Positions 26,276 through 36,700 of a DNA stretch of 64,000 nt are shown here, piece by piece. The DNA lies in assembly GCA_963730555.1 (NCBI GenBank), contig CAVSSS010000017.1, forward strand, positions 83,898-147,897, written 5' to 3'. How positions within the stretch are numbered: position 1 is the stretch's first letter; the number at the start of each line of letters is the position of its first letter. Made by a program: the position numbers and the translations under genes. This DNA is from Roseiarcus sp963730555. GTDB lineage: Bacteria > Pseudomonadota > Alphaproteobacteria > Rhizobiales > Beijerinckiaceae. The notes below the pieces were generated by a model, which was given only the letters and a program-made list of their open reading frames with translations, was not told the DNA's origin and did no database searches.

Positions 26276-28433
26276 TTGAAGAATAGGCGATCGACCAAAG
26301 GCGCAGTTACGGGCGCGGTGGGCGGACGGGGAATTTCGCGGTCGTTCTTCCGTAGCGCGCCGCTGCACGATACAAAGGGGAAAACATCGCGAAGTGGTGC
26401 GGTACGGGTGTTGAGCTCGAAAAGCGCAAGCGCCGAAAACATCCTCATCGTCGAGAGACGGATCCTCGAGATGGTGGCCCGAGGGGATTTGCTCGCCGAA
26501 ATCCTTGATAGCCTGTGCCAATTCGTGGAGGGGCAAGCCAGCGGCGTCCTCTCGTCCATCTCGCTGTTGGACGGCGACCGCCTGTGGCATGGCGCCGCGC
26601 CGAGCCTCCCAAAGACCTATACCGATGCTATCAACGGCATGGAGATTGGACCATCGGCCGGCTCCTGCGGGACAGCCGCTTACCGCGGCGAACCCGTCAT
26701 TGTTGAGGACATCGCGAGCCACCCGTTGTGGTCGGCGTATTGCGACTTGGCCTTGTCCCATTCTCTGCGCGCCTGTTGGTCCACACCAGTCTCACCGCAA
26801 GGCAAAGTGCTCGCGACGTTCGCAATGTACTACCGCGAGCCGCGGCGACCGACCACGCGCGATCGAGAGATGATTGAACAGATCACGAATCTCGCGGGCG
26901 TGGCGATCCAACGCAAATTGGCCCAGGAGAAGCTACAACGAAGTGAGGCGTATCTGGCCGAAGCGCAGAAGCTGACTCACACGGGCAGTTGGGCTTGGGA
27001 CGCCCGCAAGCAAAGGGTGCTTTACTGCTCCGACGAAATGTTCCGAATTTTCGGGTTGGATCCGCTCCAGACCTTGCCAACTCGGAAAAATTTTCGGCAG
27101 CGTATCCACCCCGAGGATCGCGATTGGGTGGACAAAAGATTTGAGAGATCGCTGCGCGAAAAAGTGGATAGCTTCGACGAGTATAGGGTTCTTCTGCCTG
27201 ACGGAACGGTCAAGCATATCAATTCCTCAGGCCATCCGGTTCTCGATGAAGACGGTGAACTCGTCGAGTTCATAGCGACTGCTGTCGATGTCACAGAGCG
27301 CAAAACGGTTGAGCTCGAGCGTCGACGCCTAGCGTCATTGGTGGAGCAAGCCGGCGACCTTATGGCGATTGCCGACCTCGGCGGAGGCACGCCGATCTAC
27401 CTCAACAAGGCCGGGCTGAAAATGGTCGGGATTCGACAGCTGGGAGGAAGCGAGAGGTAGGCACGGAATTCACTACATGTTCCCCGAGGACCGGCAATTT
27501 GTGAATGAGGTCCTTTGGCCGACGGTGCTTGAGAAAGGTTCCTGGTCGGGAGAGATGCGTTTCCGCCACTTCAAGACTGGCGACCCGATCCCGATCCTCT
27601 ATTCGTGCTTTCGCATCGACGATCCGGAGACCGGGCAGCCTGTGAATGTCGGTAACGTCTGTCGCGATATCACCGAGCGCAAGCGGGCTGAAGCTGAAGC
27701 ACGCGAAAACGACCGGCGCTACCATGAGATGCAGATGGAGCTGGCGCATGCGAACCGCGTCGCGACCGTGGGACAGCTCACGGCCTCTATCGCCCATGAA
27801 GTCATTCAGCCAATCGCCGCGACGGTCACCAATGCCGAGACTGCTTTGAGTTGGCTTCGTCTTGGATCATCGCATCTGGAAGAGGTGCAGCAAGCATTGA
27901 CCAGCATCGTCGAGGATGGCATCCGCGCAGCCGATGTGGTTAAGGGGATCCGTGCGCTAATGAAGAAGGCGCCGCCCCGAAAGGATCGTTTGGAAGTCAA
28001 TGGAGTGATCCTCGAAATCGTTGAGCTCGCGCGCGGCGAAGCGGTAAAGCATGGCGTTTCGATCCAAACGGAATTGGCGGACCCCTCACCTTTGGTTGAA
28101 GCGGACCGTGTCCAATTGCAACAAGTGCTGCTTAACCTGATCGTCAATGCCATCGAAGCAACAAGCGCCGACACCGAGGGGGCGAAAGAAGTGCTGATCA
28201 GCGCAGGAAAAGTCGAGCCCAGCGGCGCGTTGGTCGCGGTGCACGACACGGGTCCGGGGCTTGAGCCAATGATGCTCGAGCGGGTCTTCGAGTCCTTCTA
28301 CACGACGAAGCCGAGCGGTTTAGGGCTGGGCCTCTCAATCTGCCGTTCGATCATCGAGGCGCATGGCGGGCGCCTTTGGGCGAGCACGAACCAGCAGCGC
28401 GGCGCGACCCTTCAATTTACCCTTCCTTGCTAG
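26276..28433 (+). pseudogene. GAF/PAS sensor histidine kinase, one frameshift
   Basis: The first frame (26276-27460) holds a GAF domain (about residues 55-215, GPSAGSCGTAAYRGEPVIVEDI) and a PAS domain (SDEMFRIFGLDP ... ATAVDVTERK), then starts a second PAS. Near 27432 the reading shifts: the protein goes on as DSWEEARG and GIHYMFPEDRQFV in the other frame. It then has HisKA and HATPase domains: ASIAHEVIQPIAA, NLIVNAIEA, GPGLEPMM, GLGLGLSICRSIIE. The H-box has Ile where HEVNQP is usual. No transmembrane segment is visible, so the sensor is cytoplasmic. The nearest receiver-only partner is at 31942. The break may be a sequencing error. Confidence 0.75.
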
Positions 28434-28941
28434 GCAAACATTCCATCATGATCCGAAACGCTGGCCGACCATGTGGCGCCCGGCAGGATCGATGGTGTGA
28501 CAAAGGCAGTCATCGGCTGAGGGTGCAATCCGCCTCCGCAATTCGTTCAGGCGATCGACTTCCTTCCGCGCCGGCCGGTTCCTGGACAGGGTCAAGATGA
28601 TCAGTGAACGCGTCGCTCACGGCGTCGTTTCGCGATATGTCGGAGAACTCGTGCCGTCTAGGTGTTGGTGATGACCGGCCGTGTGTCCTCATTGTTCCGG
28701 TCTTCGAGCCATGACAGATTGCGTTCGATATCGCATCAGTGAAATTACCGTGAAGGTTCCGTTCCAGCCATCTAATGCGGAAGATGGAAACCCGCTCTCT
28801 GCCCGAGTTCGGCCTACTTGCTGATAGGCTCAAGCTGGCGCCGGCGAAGCGCCAAACGTCTTGAACCGGGAGATGCCAGTTTCACGTCAGAATAGGAGGA
28901 ACTGTTTGCACCGCTTTCCCAAGGCGCGTGCGTCACGATCG
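28434..28941. other. gene-free stretch between the kinase and the IS66 target
   Basis: Short ORFs exist on both strands, but none has recognisable motifs or a convincing start. I see nothing supportable here. Confidence 0.4.
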
Positions 28942-29042
28942 ATGCTGTGCAACTCACACCGGAGCAGTCTTCAGTTCGTGCGTAAGCGTGATCTGATGGC
29001 CGCCTGTGAGCCCGCATTTGATTAGATTAGGTGTCCACCTGA

Positions 29043-29513
29043 ATGAGAGGTGGACACCAGATGGCGGCACGGGACGGGGCTGGGGAGGGGCGTCGAACGA
29101 GAAGCCTGGACGAGCGCAAGAGGATCGTCGAGGAGGCGCTTGCGCCTGGCATCTCTGTTGCGGCGGTCGCGCGTCGGCACGGTCTGAACGCCAATCTCAT
29201 TTTCAAGTGGATACGGCGCTCGCGCGAGGGGTGGCGCGATCGGCGGCGCGAGCCTGCGAAGGAGAAGCCTGTCGTGGCCGCTCTACCGGAGAGGGGCGGA
29301 TCGGCCTTTGTCCCGGTGAAGCTGCTTGAGTTGGACGCGGCCTCAGCGCCGCCGCCTTCCGATGTCGCAGCGAAGCCGGCTCGTCAGACGCGCCGAGCTG
29401 CGAGGCGCGGCGCGATGGAGATCAGCCTGCCGAACGGCGCCAAGGTGTCGCTCGACGCTGAGGTCGACGCCGAGGCGCTCCGTCGCGTTCTGTTGGCGCT
29501 GGGCGTCGCTTGA
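29043..29513 (+). CDS. tnpA: IS66 accessory protein TnpA (helix-turn-helix)
   Basis: A 156-residue protein with a transposase-type helix-turn-helix near residues 20-60: RKRIVEEALAPGISVAAVAR and RHGLNANLIFKWIRR. The C-terminal half is basic and ends with MEISLPNGAKVSLDAEVD and VLLALG, as IS66 TnpA proteins do. It is required together with TnpB and TnpC for IS66 transposition. Its stop overlaps the tnpB start (TTGATG). Confidence 0.9.
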   Translation: MRGGHQMAARDGAGEGRRTRSLDERKRIVEEALAPGISVAAVARRHGLNANLIFKWIRRSREGWRDRRREPAKEKPVVAALPERGGSAFVPVKLLELDAASAPPPSDVAAKPARQTRRAARRGAMEISLPNGAKVSLDAEVDAEALRRVLLALGVA

Positions 29514-29866
29514 TGCTCCAGTTCGCGCCGGGCGTGAAGGTCTATCTGGCTTGCAAGCCCGTGGACATGCGGCGCGGCTTTGACGGGCTGGCCGCGGATG
29601 TCGCGCAGACGCTGCGCGCCGACCCATATTCGGGCGCGGCGTTCGTGTTTCGCAGCAAGCGTGGCGACTACGTGAAGATTTTGACCTGGGACGGCTCCGG
29701 CCTGTGTCTTTTCGCCAAGCGTCTGGAGAAAGGCCGGTTCTTTTGGCCGCCGATCGTTGAGGGCGCGCTGCACCTGACGTCGGCTCAACTGGCGCTGCTG
29801 ATCGAAGGAATTGATTGGCGCAGAACCGTTGCGCCTGAAGCGCCGGAGCGCCCGGTTTTCCTGTAG
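29513..29866 (+). CDS. tnpB: IS66 accessory protein TnpB (IS66 Orf2 family)
   Basis: A 117-residue protein with the family signature VYLACKPVDMRRGFDGLAA near the N-terminus. Other marks are FVFRSKRGDYVKILTWDGSG and LFAKRLEKGRFFWP. It is small and cytoplasmic, and its precise role in IS66 transposition is unknown. The ATG at 29513 overlaps the tnpA stop by one base. Confidence 0.92.
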   Translation: MLQFAPGVKVYLACKPVDMRRGFDGLAADVAQTLRADPYSGAAFVFRSKRGDYVKILTWDGSGLCLFAKRLEKGRFFWPPIVEGALHLTSAQLALLIEGIDWRRTVAPEAPERPVFL

Positions 29867-29917
29867 ATTTTGCGCTTTCTCGAATGCGCCGGCGCACATA
29901 TTGTGATAGCCGTAAGC

Positions 29918-31492
29918 ATGTCGCGCTTCGCCGCTGATTTGCCTGAAGATCCCGCCGAACTGCGGCGGTTTGCGGCGGCGTTGGCGGCGGAAGTTCACTC
30001 CAAAACATTGCTGATCGAGAAGCTGCGAATGCAGCTGTCGATCTTGCGGCGCGCGCGTTTCGGGCGGTCGTCGGAAAAGCTCGACCGCGAGATCGAGCAA
30101 CTGGAGTTGCTGCTGGGCGACATCGAGGAGAGCGACGCCGAGCGGCAGGCGCGAACCGAGGCTTCCGACGGCGAAGCTTCTTCCGCGCTGCCGTCGAAGA
30201 AGCCGTCCGTCCGCACGCCTCTGCCCGATCATCTGCCGCTCGAGACGGTCATGCACGAAGCGCCCTGCGTCTGCCCGACCTGCGGCGCAACGAAGTTCGG
30301 CCGGATCGGCGCCGATGAGCGCATGGTCCTGGAATATGTGCCCTCGCACTTCAAGCGCGTGCTGTATGTGCGCCCGAAGATGAGCTGCCGCGCCTGCGAG
30401 ACGGTCGTGCAGGCGCCCATGCCGACGCTGCCGATCGAGAAGGGACGCCCTGGGCCGGCGCTGCTCGCCCACGTCCTCGTCTCCAAATATTGCGATCATC
30501 TCCCGCTGCATCGCCAGGCAGACATTTACGGGCGCAGCGGGGTGGAGATCGACCGCTCCGTCATGGCGGGCTGGGTCGGTCATATGGCGGCGCTCCTGGA
30601 GCCCCTGGCTGAGCGGATCGCGCGTCATGTGCGCGCCGGTGCCGCGCTCCATGCCGACGATACGCCGGTTCCGGTGCTCGATCCCGGCCGTGGCCGAACG
30701 AAAACCGGCCGACTATGGACAGCGGTGAGAGACGAAAGCCCCTATGGATCGACGGCGCCGCCGGCGGCCTTCTACCTCTACTCGCCCGATCGCAGGGCCG
30801 AGCGCGCCCACGCCTTGCTCAAGGGCTGTCGCGGCCATCTCCATGCCGATGCCTACGCAGGCTTCGCCGGGCTTTATGAAGCCGATCCCCTAACGGGCGC
30901 GCACGCCCCGCTGACGGAGGTCGCCTGTTGGGCGCATGCGCGGCGCAAGATCTACGACATCCATGTCGAAACGAAATCGCCCGCGGCGGCGCATGCGCTC
31001 GAAATGATCGCGCGGCTGTTTGCGATCGAAGCCGACATCAAGGGCAGACCGCCGGCCGAGCGCCTCGCCGCGCGTCGCGCAAAGGCGACGCCGATCCTCT
31101 CCGAGTTGCGCGCCTTCCTCGACGCGACGATGGAAAAGATCAGCGGCAAGAGCAGTCTCGCCAGCGCCTTCCGCTACGCAGCATCGCGCTGGACCGCGCT
31201 GACGCGCTACGTCGGTGATGGGCGCCTCGAAATGTCCAACAACGCTGCCGAGCGCGCAATGAGGCCTCTGGCCCTCGGAAGAAAAAACTATCTGTTCGCC
31301 GGCTCGGATGAAGGCGGCCGCCGCGCCGCTATCATATACACGCTCATCGAGACCGCTCGCCTGAACGACGTCGACCCCGAGGCTTGGCTTGGCGACGTCA
31401 TCAGCCGCATAGCCGATCACCCCAACACAAAGATCGACGAACTGCTCCCATGGAAATGGAGCGGAGCCGCTTCGCAGGCTATCGCCGCATAG
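29918..31492 (+). CDS. tnpC: IS66-family transposase TnpC
   Basis: The DDE transposase of the element, about 524 residues from the ATG at 29918; a TTG start at 29870 is also open. Its order of parts is typical. A coiled coil (residues 20-75) precedes a zinc finger with CVCPTCG and CRACE. The catalytic core follows with ALHADDTPVPVLDPG, GHLHADAYAGFAGLYE and the Glu region MSNNAAERAMRPLALGRKNY. The C-terminal IS66_C part reads LIETARLNDVDPEAWL. It is intact and full length. Confidence 0.93.
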   Translation: MSRFAADLPEDPAELRRFAAALAAEVHSKTLLIEKLRMQLSILRRARFGRSSEKLDREIEQLELLLGDIEESDAERQARTEASDGEASSALPSKKPSVRTPLPDHLPLETVMHEAPCVCPTCGATKFGRIGADERMVLEYVPSHFKRVLYVRPKMSCRACETVVQAPMPTLPIEKGRPGPALLAHVLVSKYCDHLPLHRQADIYGRSGVEIDRSVMAGWVGHMAALLEPLAERIARHVRAGAALHADDTPVPVLDPGRGRTKTGRLWTAVRDESPYGSTAPPAAFYLYSPDRRAERAHALLKGCRGHLHADAYAGFAGLYEADPLTGAHAPLTEVACWAHARRKIYDIHVETKSPAAAHALEMIARLFAIEADIKGRPPAERLAARRAKATPILSELRAFLDATMEKISGKSSLASAFRYAASRWTALTRYVGDGRLEMSNNAAERAMRPLALGRKNYLFAGSDEGGRRAAIIYTLIETARLNDVDPEAWLGDVISRIADHPNTKIDELLPWKWSGAASQAIAA

Positions 31493-31653
31493 TGGCCCGC
31501 GGCCGTCACATCACGCTTACGTTCGTGCGCGCGTTCTGGATGGCAATTCTCCCGGCGACCCCCGAGCTACCGCCCGGCGAAAAAGCGTTCCTGGCGAAGG
31601 ATTCAAACGGCGTTCCCGTCCTCGGCCTTTTTGACGATGGCGACCAGGTCTGA

Positions 31654-31941
31654 GCCGTCTTCCACGCGACCGACTGGATTGAGCGTATCGTCGATCAGGT
31701 CGGCCGCGGTGAAACCGGAAAGCCTGGACAGGCGATGTGATTCCGCGCGTGCGCAAGAAGCAATACCTTCGTTTCGCATAAGCGAGAGTCGGACGAGAAT
31801 TGCCGAGAAATATGATCGAAATTCCGGTTTGCTGCCGGAGGGGGCCTTCGCCGACGCGTTTGCGCTGCAACAGTCCCCTTCACGGGAACCAACTGCCGCA
31901 ATTCCAGTTCTTGGATCCGGACGCTAGATCGAGCTCACGGC
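31654..31941. other. short stretch without recognisable gene
   Basis: No coding region is supported between the end of the interrupted ORF and the receiver gene on the other strand. Confidence 0.35.
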
Positions 31942-32409
31942 TCACATGTCCTCTTCGCGGCGATGTTCCTGGAGGGCGGCGCCAAGGCAATTGATCAAAG
32001 TCGGTCCGGCGAAGGGCTTGGACAGGAAGCAAATTACCCCCGCCTGCAGGGCTCGGGCACGGGTAGTCTCGTCAGGAAAGGCCGTAATGATTATGAACGG
32101 CGCGCCATAACCCTGTGCCCGCATCATCGTCAGGAGCTCCAATCCGCTCATGCCCGGCATCTGCAGATCCGCGATCACGCACGACGTGTCGCTCAAACGG
32201 CCCGACTGTAAGAAGTGCTCGGCAGACGAGTATGCCTCGACCGTGTACCCATGCGATCTAAGAAACTTGCTGGTCGCCGCACGAACGGACGCATCATCGT
32301 CGATGACGGAAATAAATGAAACCGTTGACAAGACCGATCTTTCTGACGCGGGAGTCGGCGCCAGTCCGCCATAACCCGCTCCGTCGAAAAATGTGCTGCG
32401 AATCAACAT
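31942..32409 (-). CDS. stand-alone response-regulator receiver (FixJ-like REC)
   Basis: A 155-residue single receiver domain. Its acidic pocket is ISVIDDDASVRAATSKFL, the phospho-acceptor is Asp81 in VIADLQMPGMSGLELL, the Thr is in IIITAFPDETTRARA, and the Lys is in FLSKPFAGPTL. There is no output domain, so it acts by phosphotransfer or protein contact. The first 28 residues are outside the domain, and a later start is possible. It may be the partner of the histidine kinase at 26276 or of the giant kinase at 33742. Confidence 0.85.
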   Translation of the reverse strand: MLIRSTFFDGAGYGGLAPTPASERSVLSTVSFISVIDDDASVRAATSKFLRSHGYTVEAYSSAEHFLQSGRLSDTSCVIADLQMPGMSGLELLTMMRAQGYGAPFIIITAFPDETTRARALQAGVICFLSKPFAGPTLINCLGAALQEHRREEDM

Positions 32410-32637
32410 TTTAAAATCATACTTAGGTTTGCACGACCACTAAAATCGGCTCCGCTAGATCATCTGGCCGGTCTTAGAAACCGCTGCGGCGATCGGAAAC
32501 CCAGGGCCGCAATCGAGCGGATCATCGCCCGAACGAGCCCGGGCGCCGAATGGATCGCAACGACATCCGGGCGAGGATAACGATCGTGCAACGGGCCGTC
32601 CTGCGGTGGTCAGTTGCGCAGGGCGGACCGGGCCGCC

Positions 32638-33600
32638 CTATTTCACTTCGCCAATGCGCTCAGCCTCCCCGATATTGTCCCTGGTGATAGCGATTGGCGC
32701 CAACTGCGTAACTTGTTCCGTTGGCTTCTCGCCGTCGCGGAGGAACGCGACAAGTATGTCGACCGCACGGCGGCTCTGGCCGCCCGGCTTCTGCTCGATG
32801 GTTCCGGTCAGGTTGCCGGCCTTTACCTCCTCGAGCGCCTCAGGAAGCGCGTCGAAGCCGATGAGCGCAACTTTGCCGACGAGGTTCCGGCTCTTGAGAG
32901 CCACCAGCGCGCCCAACGCCATATCGTCATTGGCGCAGACGATCACGTCCGGGGGCGACTTCATCCGCGCCAGCGCCAATTCCGTCATCGACAAGCCTTG
33001 GGCGCGATCGAAGTGGGCCGTGTCTTCGAAGACGAACTTGTATTTGTCGCGCGCCTTATCCAGCACATTGTGGAGGCCCCTGCTGCGATCGATAGCTGGA
33101 CTGGCGCCGGATTGGCCCTGCAGATACATAATTCTTGCGCCGTTCGGGAACAGTTTCATTACGAGTTCGCCTTGCGCCTCTCCGCCTTTGACATTGTCGG
33201 CGCTGACGTGAGCGAGAATTCCACGCACGTTGGCGCGCCGGTCGATCGTGACCACGGGGATCTTGGCGTCTATCGCCTCCTGCAAGGCGGGCGCCAGCGC
33301 ATCGAAGTCGTTCGGATTGATGACGATGCCGTCAACGCCCTTGGTGATCGCAGCTTCCAGGTCGGCGCTCTGTTTCGGCGAAGAGCGCTCTCCGTCGCTT
33401 TCCACGACTGTGATATCGCCGAGCCAATTCGCTTCTTCCTTAATCTGGCCCATCATGTATACGAAGAAGGGAAACGCCAGATCTGGAACCGACGCCAGGA
33501 TCGTCAAGTGTTTGCTCGTGGCTTCGGCAGAGGTTCCGGGTATGAGCGCCAAGCTTGTCGCGCCTGCCAGCAGCGCCGTTCTGACAAGTTTTCTCAGCAT
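32638..33600 (-). CDS. periplasmic sugar-binding protein (ribose/LacI type, ABC transporter)
   Basis: A 320-residue substrate-binding protein with a cleavable signal (LRKLVRTALLAGATSLALIPGTSAEA). The Peripla_BP_4 fold shows in ITKGVDGIVINPND, IPVVTIDRRANV, ADNVKGGEAQGELV, PPDVIVCANDDMALGALVAL and VALIGFDALPEALE. It binds a sugar or similar ligand in the periplasm. No permease or ATPase gene adjoins it, so it either serves a transporter elsewhere or works as a sensor partner for the large kinase that follows in the same direction. Confidence 0.85.
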   Translation of the reverse strand: MLRKLVRTALLAGATSLALIPGTSAEATSKHLTILASVPDLAFPFFVYMMGQIKEEANWLGDITVVESDGERSSPKQSADLEAAITKGVDGIVINPNDFDALAPALQEAIDAKIPVVTIDRRANVRGILAHVSADNVKGGEAQGELVMKLFPNGARIMYLQGQSGASPAIDRSRGLHNVLDKARDKYKFVFEDTAHFDRAQGLSMTELALARMKSPPDVIVCANDDMALGALVALKSRNLVGKVALIGFDALPEALEEVKAGNLTGTIEQKPGGQSRRAVDILVAFLRDGEKPTEQVTQLAPIAITRDNIGEAERIGEVK

Positions 33601-33741
33601 CTTGATTCCCTCCCTTCAGCGCGCGCCTCGTGCCGGTCCTGAGGCGATCGGCGCGACACTATATCAGGATCAGGCTCAGTATGTTTGTGAAACCGCTCGA
33701 TGGTCGCCCATGGCCAATCGCCTCAGTCTATTGCGACGGCC

Positions 33742-36700
33742 CTATTGCTCCGCCCATTGCGGAACGGTGAAGTGGACATCGGCGCCATGGGGAGCGCGTG
33801 GCGACACCCAGAGGCGTCCGCCGTGGGCTTCGACGATTGACCGGCAGATGGTGAGACCCATGCCGGTGCCGTCAGGTTTCGTCGTGAAGAAGGGCTGGAA
33901 CATGCGTTCCGCGACTGCCGGATCGAACCCCGTTCCGGTGTCCCTTACAACGACGAGCACGCTGCTGCCGGGCTCAGCGAGCATCGAGGAAACCGACAGC
34001 TCCCTCGTCCGTTCCGTCTCTCTCATGGCTTCGACGCCATTCATAATTAGGTTCAGAAGCACTTGCTGCAATTGCACGCGATCGCCCAGGACCGGCCGCT
34101 CGTCGGAGCTCAGTTCGGTGCGTAATACGACGTCGTGCCGCACCAGTTCGCCGCGGGCGAGCGCCAGCACCTCCCTGATGACGTCGTCGATGTCGAGCCT
34201 GGTCAGTTGTGGCGCGGATTTCCTGGCGAGCGCGCGCAGGCCACGGATCACGTCGCCAGCGCGCATGCCGTCTCGCGCGATGCAGGCAAGTGCATCCTGC
34301 ACTTCGTCGAGATCAGGTTCATCGCGTTTCAGGAACCGCTGCGCGGCCTCGCTCTGGGTCACGATGGCGGCGAGCGGCTGATTGATTTCGTGGGCGATCG
34401 ACGCGGTGAGTTCGCCCATCGTCGTCAGCCGGGCCATGCGCTCAAGGTCGGCCCTTGCGTCCCTCAACGCTTCCTCCGCGAGTTTGCGCTCGGTGATATC
34501 AACCGAGACCCCGGCAAGAAAGCGAGCGCCTCTCTGCGCCGGCGCCAGAAAGCCGTCGATCTCAGCCCAGGTTACGCCGCCATCCTTGCGCCTGTAGCGC
34601 TTAACGATATGCTCTCTGTAGTACGGCAGACCGGCGGCGTAGGCAGCGACGATTGCTTCGGTCTCGGCGCGATCGTCCTCGTGGGTGATGTCGGTTGGCG
34701 AGAGCCGAAGGAGTTCTGCCTCGGAGTAGCCGGTCATTTTCTGAAAGGCCGGGTTTGCGGCGACGTAGCGTCGGTCCGAACCGACCAAGACGACGCCAAC
34801 AGGTACGCTTTCGAACAGTTTGCGCCAGCGCTCCTCGCTCATCGTCAGTTCGCCATAGAGCCGGGCGTTTTCCAATGAGATCGCGGCCTGCGACGCCAGC
34901 AACTCCAGGAGCGAGATTCGCGCCGGCGTGAAAACGTGCGACGCTAAGTTGTTCTCGAGATAGAGCACGCCGATCAGCTTGGCCTGCTTCAGCAAAGGCA
35001 AGCAGAGGACTGAACGGGCGCGCTTCTCACGGGTGTAGTCATCGGTCGAGAAAGGGTCTTGGGCCAAAGCGTTGTCGAGGATCACGCTCTGGCGGGTCCG
35101 TACCACATAATGGAGCAAGGATTCGGGTATGTCGGCCTGCGTCACGGCCTCGCGCCGTACCGTGACCTTGACCGTCTTTTGATCGACTTTGGCCTCGGCC
35201 TCGATCCGTGGCCTATCGCCCTCGAGGAGAATGAGCAGGCCCCGCTGCGCCCCGGCGTTTTTGACCGCGATCGTCAGCAAGATTTCGATGAGTCGGTCGA
35301 GAACGATCTCGCCGGATACCGCTTGCGCGGCAGCGATCATAGTCCCAACATCTACCTGCTCAACCGCCGTGCCGATCGTGGCGGCAGGTTGCGATGGCGC
35401 CAACTGCTGCAGCAGATGAGGGTTCGCTTCATCCATTTGACGGACTTTTCCGTCTGCCCCCCACCGGATATAGCAGGATCGCGCGTTCCGCAGATAAGCG
35501 TGCGAGATCGTCTCGAAGCCGAGCGCTGCATAGAAATTAGCCGCGAGCTCATTGGCGAGAGCCTCGTTCTGCACGAAGCCGTTGTCGCGAGCCGATCGAA
35601 TGGCCTGCTCGTACAGACGCATGGCGTCCGCGTCATGGCCTTCGAGGCGCGCAATCTCGGCACGCACGAGCGCCGCCCTGTTTGCGAAGTTTTCGGGGCA
35701 GTGCTGCGCACATGTCTCAAGTTGCAGGCGGTGGGCGGAAAGCGCATCCCGGGTCCGACGTTGCACGTGGCCCGGGGAAGAGTCAGAGGCCGCGGCTCGC
35801 GCGAGGGCGGCATAGAAATGGTACTCCGCCGCCTCAAAGAACGGCGATGATTTCCACATCAGGGTTTGCGCCCGATCGGCAGCCGCGACGGCGCCCGCAT
35901 AGTCGTTCGCATGAAACCGCGCCTGGAGCTTGCGGATCCAGTACCAACATGCGGCGAACGCCAAACGCGGGTCTGTTTCAAGATGCTGTTGAAATCGGCG
36001 CTCATCGAACGTTTCATCTCCGAAACTTGAGAGATCGGAGGTTAGGCCGCGGAGCGCCCGAATGAGTTCGAGCTGTCCAGTCATGATGTCGGCGAACAGG
36101 CCAAAGCGCACCTTTCGTGCAAATTCGAGCCCGTTCTCGACCTCCCGTTGCACATCGCCGAGCGGTTCTCCGCTCGCCAGAAGCAGCATAGTAAGAGAGT
36201 TGCCGGCGAAGGACGCAAAGGTGAGGTCGCCATTCGTCTGGGCAGTGAGCAGCGCGCGTCGCACCCAATCGACTCCGTCCCGCAAGTGCCTCGTCCACGG
36301 ATTAATGAGGTGGCCAAAGTCCGAGTAAACGCGCGCCTTGAAACGGTCCAGGCCCTGCCGCTCCACCAGGTCGATGCCGAGGCGGCCGAAGCGAAAGCCG
36401 GCCTCGAAATTACCAAAGCGCGACCGCAGTATCATGCCAAGCCAAACATAGGCGTGGCACGACGCGTCGTCATTGCCGTGTTCCACCGACAGGCTGGCCA
36501 TTCGCGCCACGGCGACGCAGAAAAGATTCTCGTCGGTGAAATTGGCCGCAGGAACGGTCAGCGCGAGCACCTCAAGCGTCGCGATGCAATCGGGGTCGCG
36601 TGTCACAGGCAGATCGACGAGCGCTCCGATGGCACGGTCGCCAAGGTGTCGCCAGAACCGGTCGTACTCTTGCTGGACGTCTTCGTCGGTCGGGTGAGGC

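Larger units (their letters stand above)
28982..31520 (+). mobile_element. complete IS66-family insertion sequence
   Basis: The 2539-bp element has ends GTAAGCGTGATCTGATGGCC (left, from 28982) and the matching GTAAGCGTGATGTGACGGCC in inverse orientation (right, to 31520). It is flanked by a perfect 8-bp target duplication, GTTCGTGC (28974-28981, 31521-31528). All three IS66 genes are intact and overlapping or close together. Perfect duplication and intact genes mark a recent, possibly active insertion. Confidence 0.95.
28942..31653 (+). pseudogene. short ORF interrupted by the IS66 insertion
   Basis: When the IS66 element and one copy of its target duplication are removed, the ATG at 28942 reads straight through. 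It gives MLCNSHRSSLQFVRAFWM and then PELPPGEKAFLAKDSNG to the stop at 31653, 54 residues in all. I do not recognise the protein. The sides match in frame, but for so short an ORF this could be chance. Confidence 0.25.

Noticed and set aside
29384..30652. 422-codon minus-strand frame inside the IS66 element
   Set aside because: Opposite tnpB and tnpC, which are intact and typical.
32614..33642. 342-codon plus-strand frame opposite the sugar-binding protein
   Set aside because: Antisense shadow; the minus-strand protein has a signal peptide and full family motifs.
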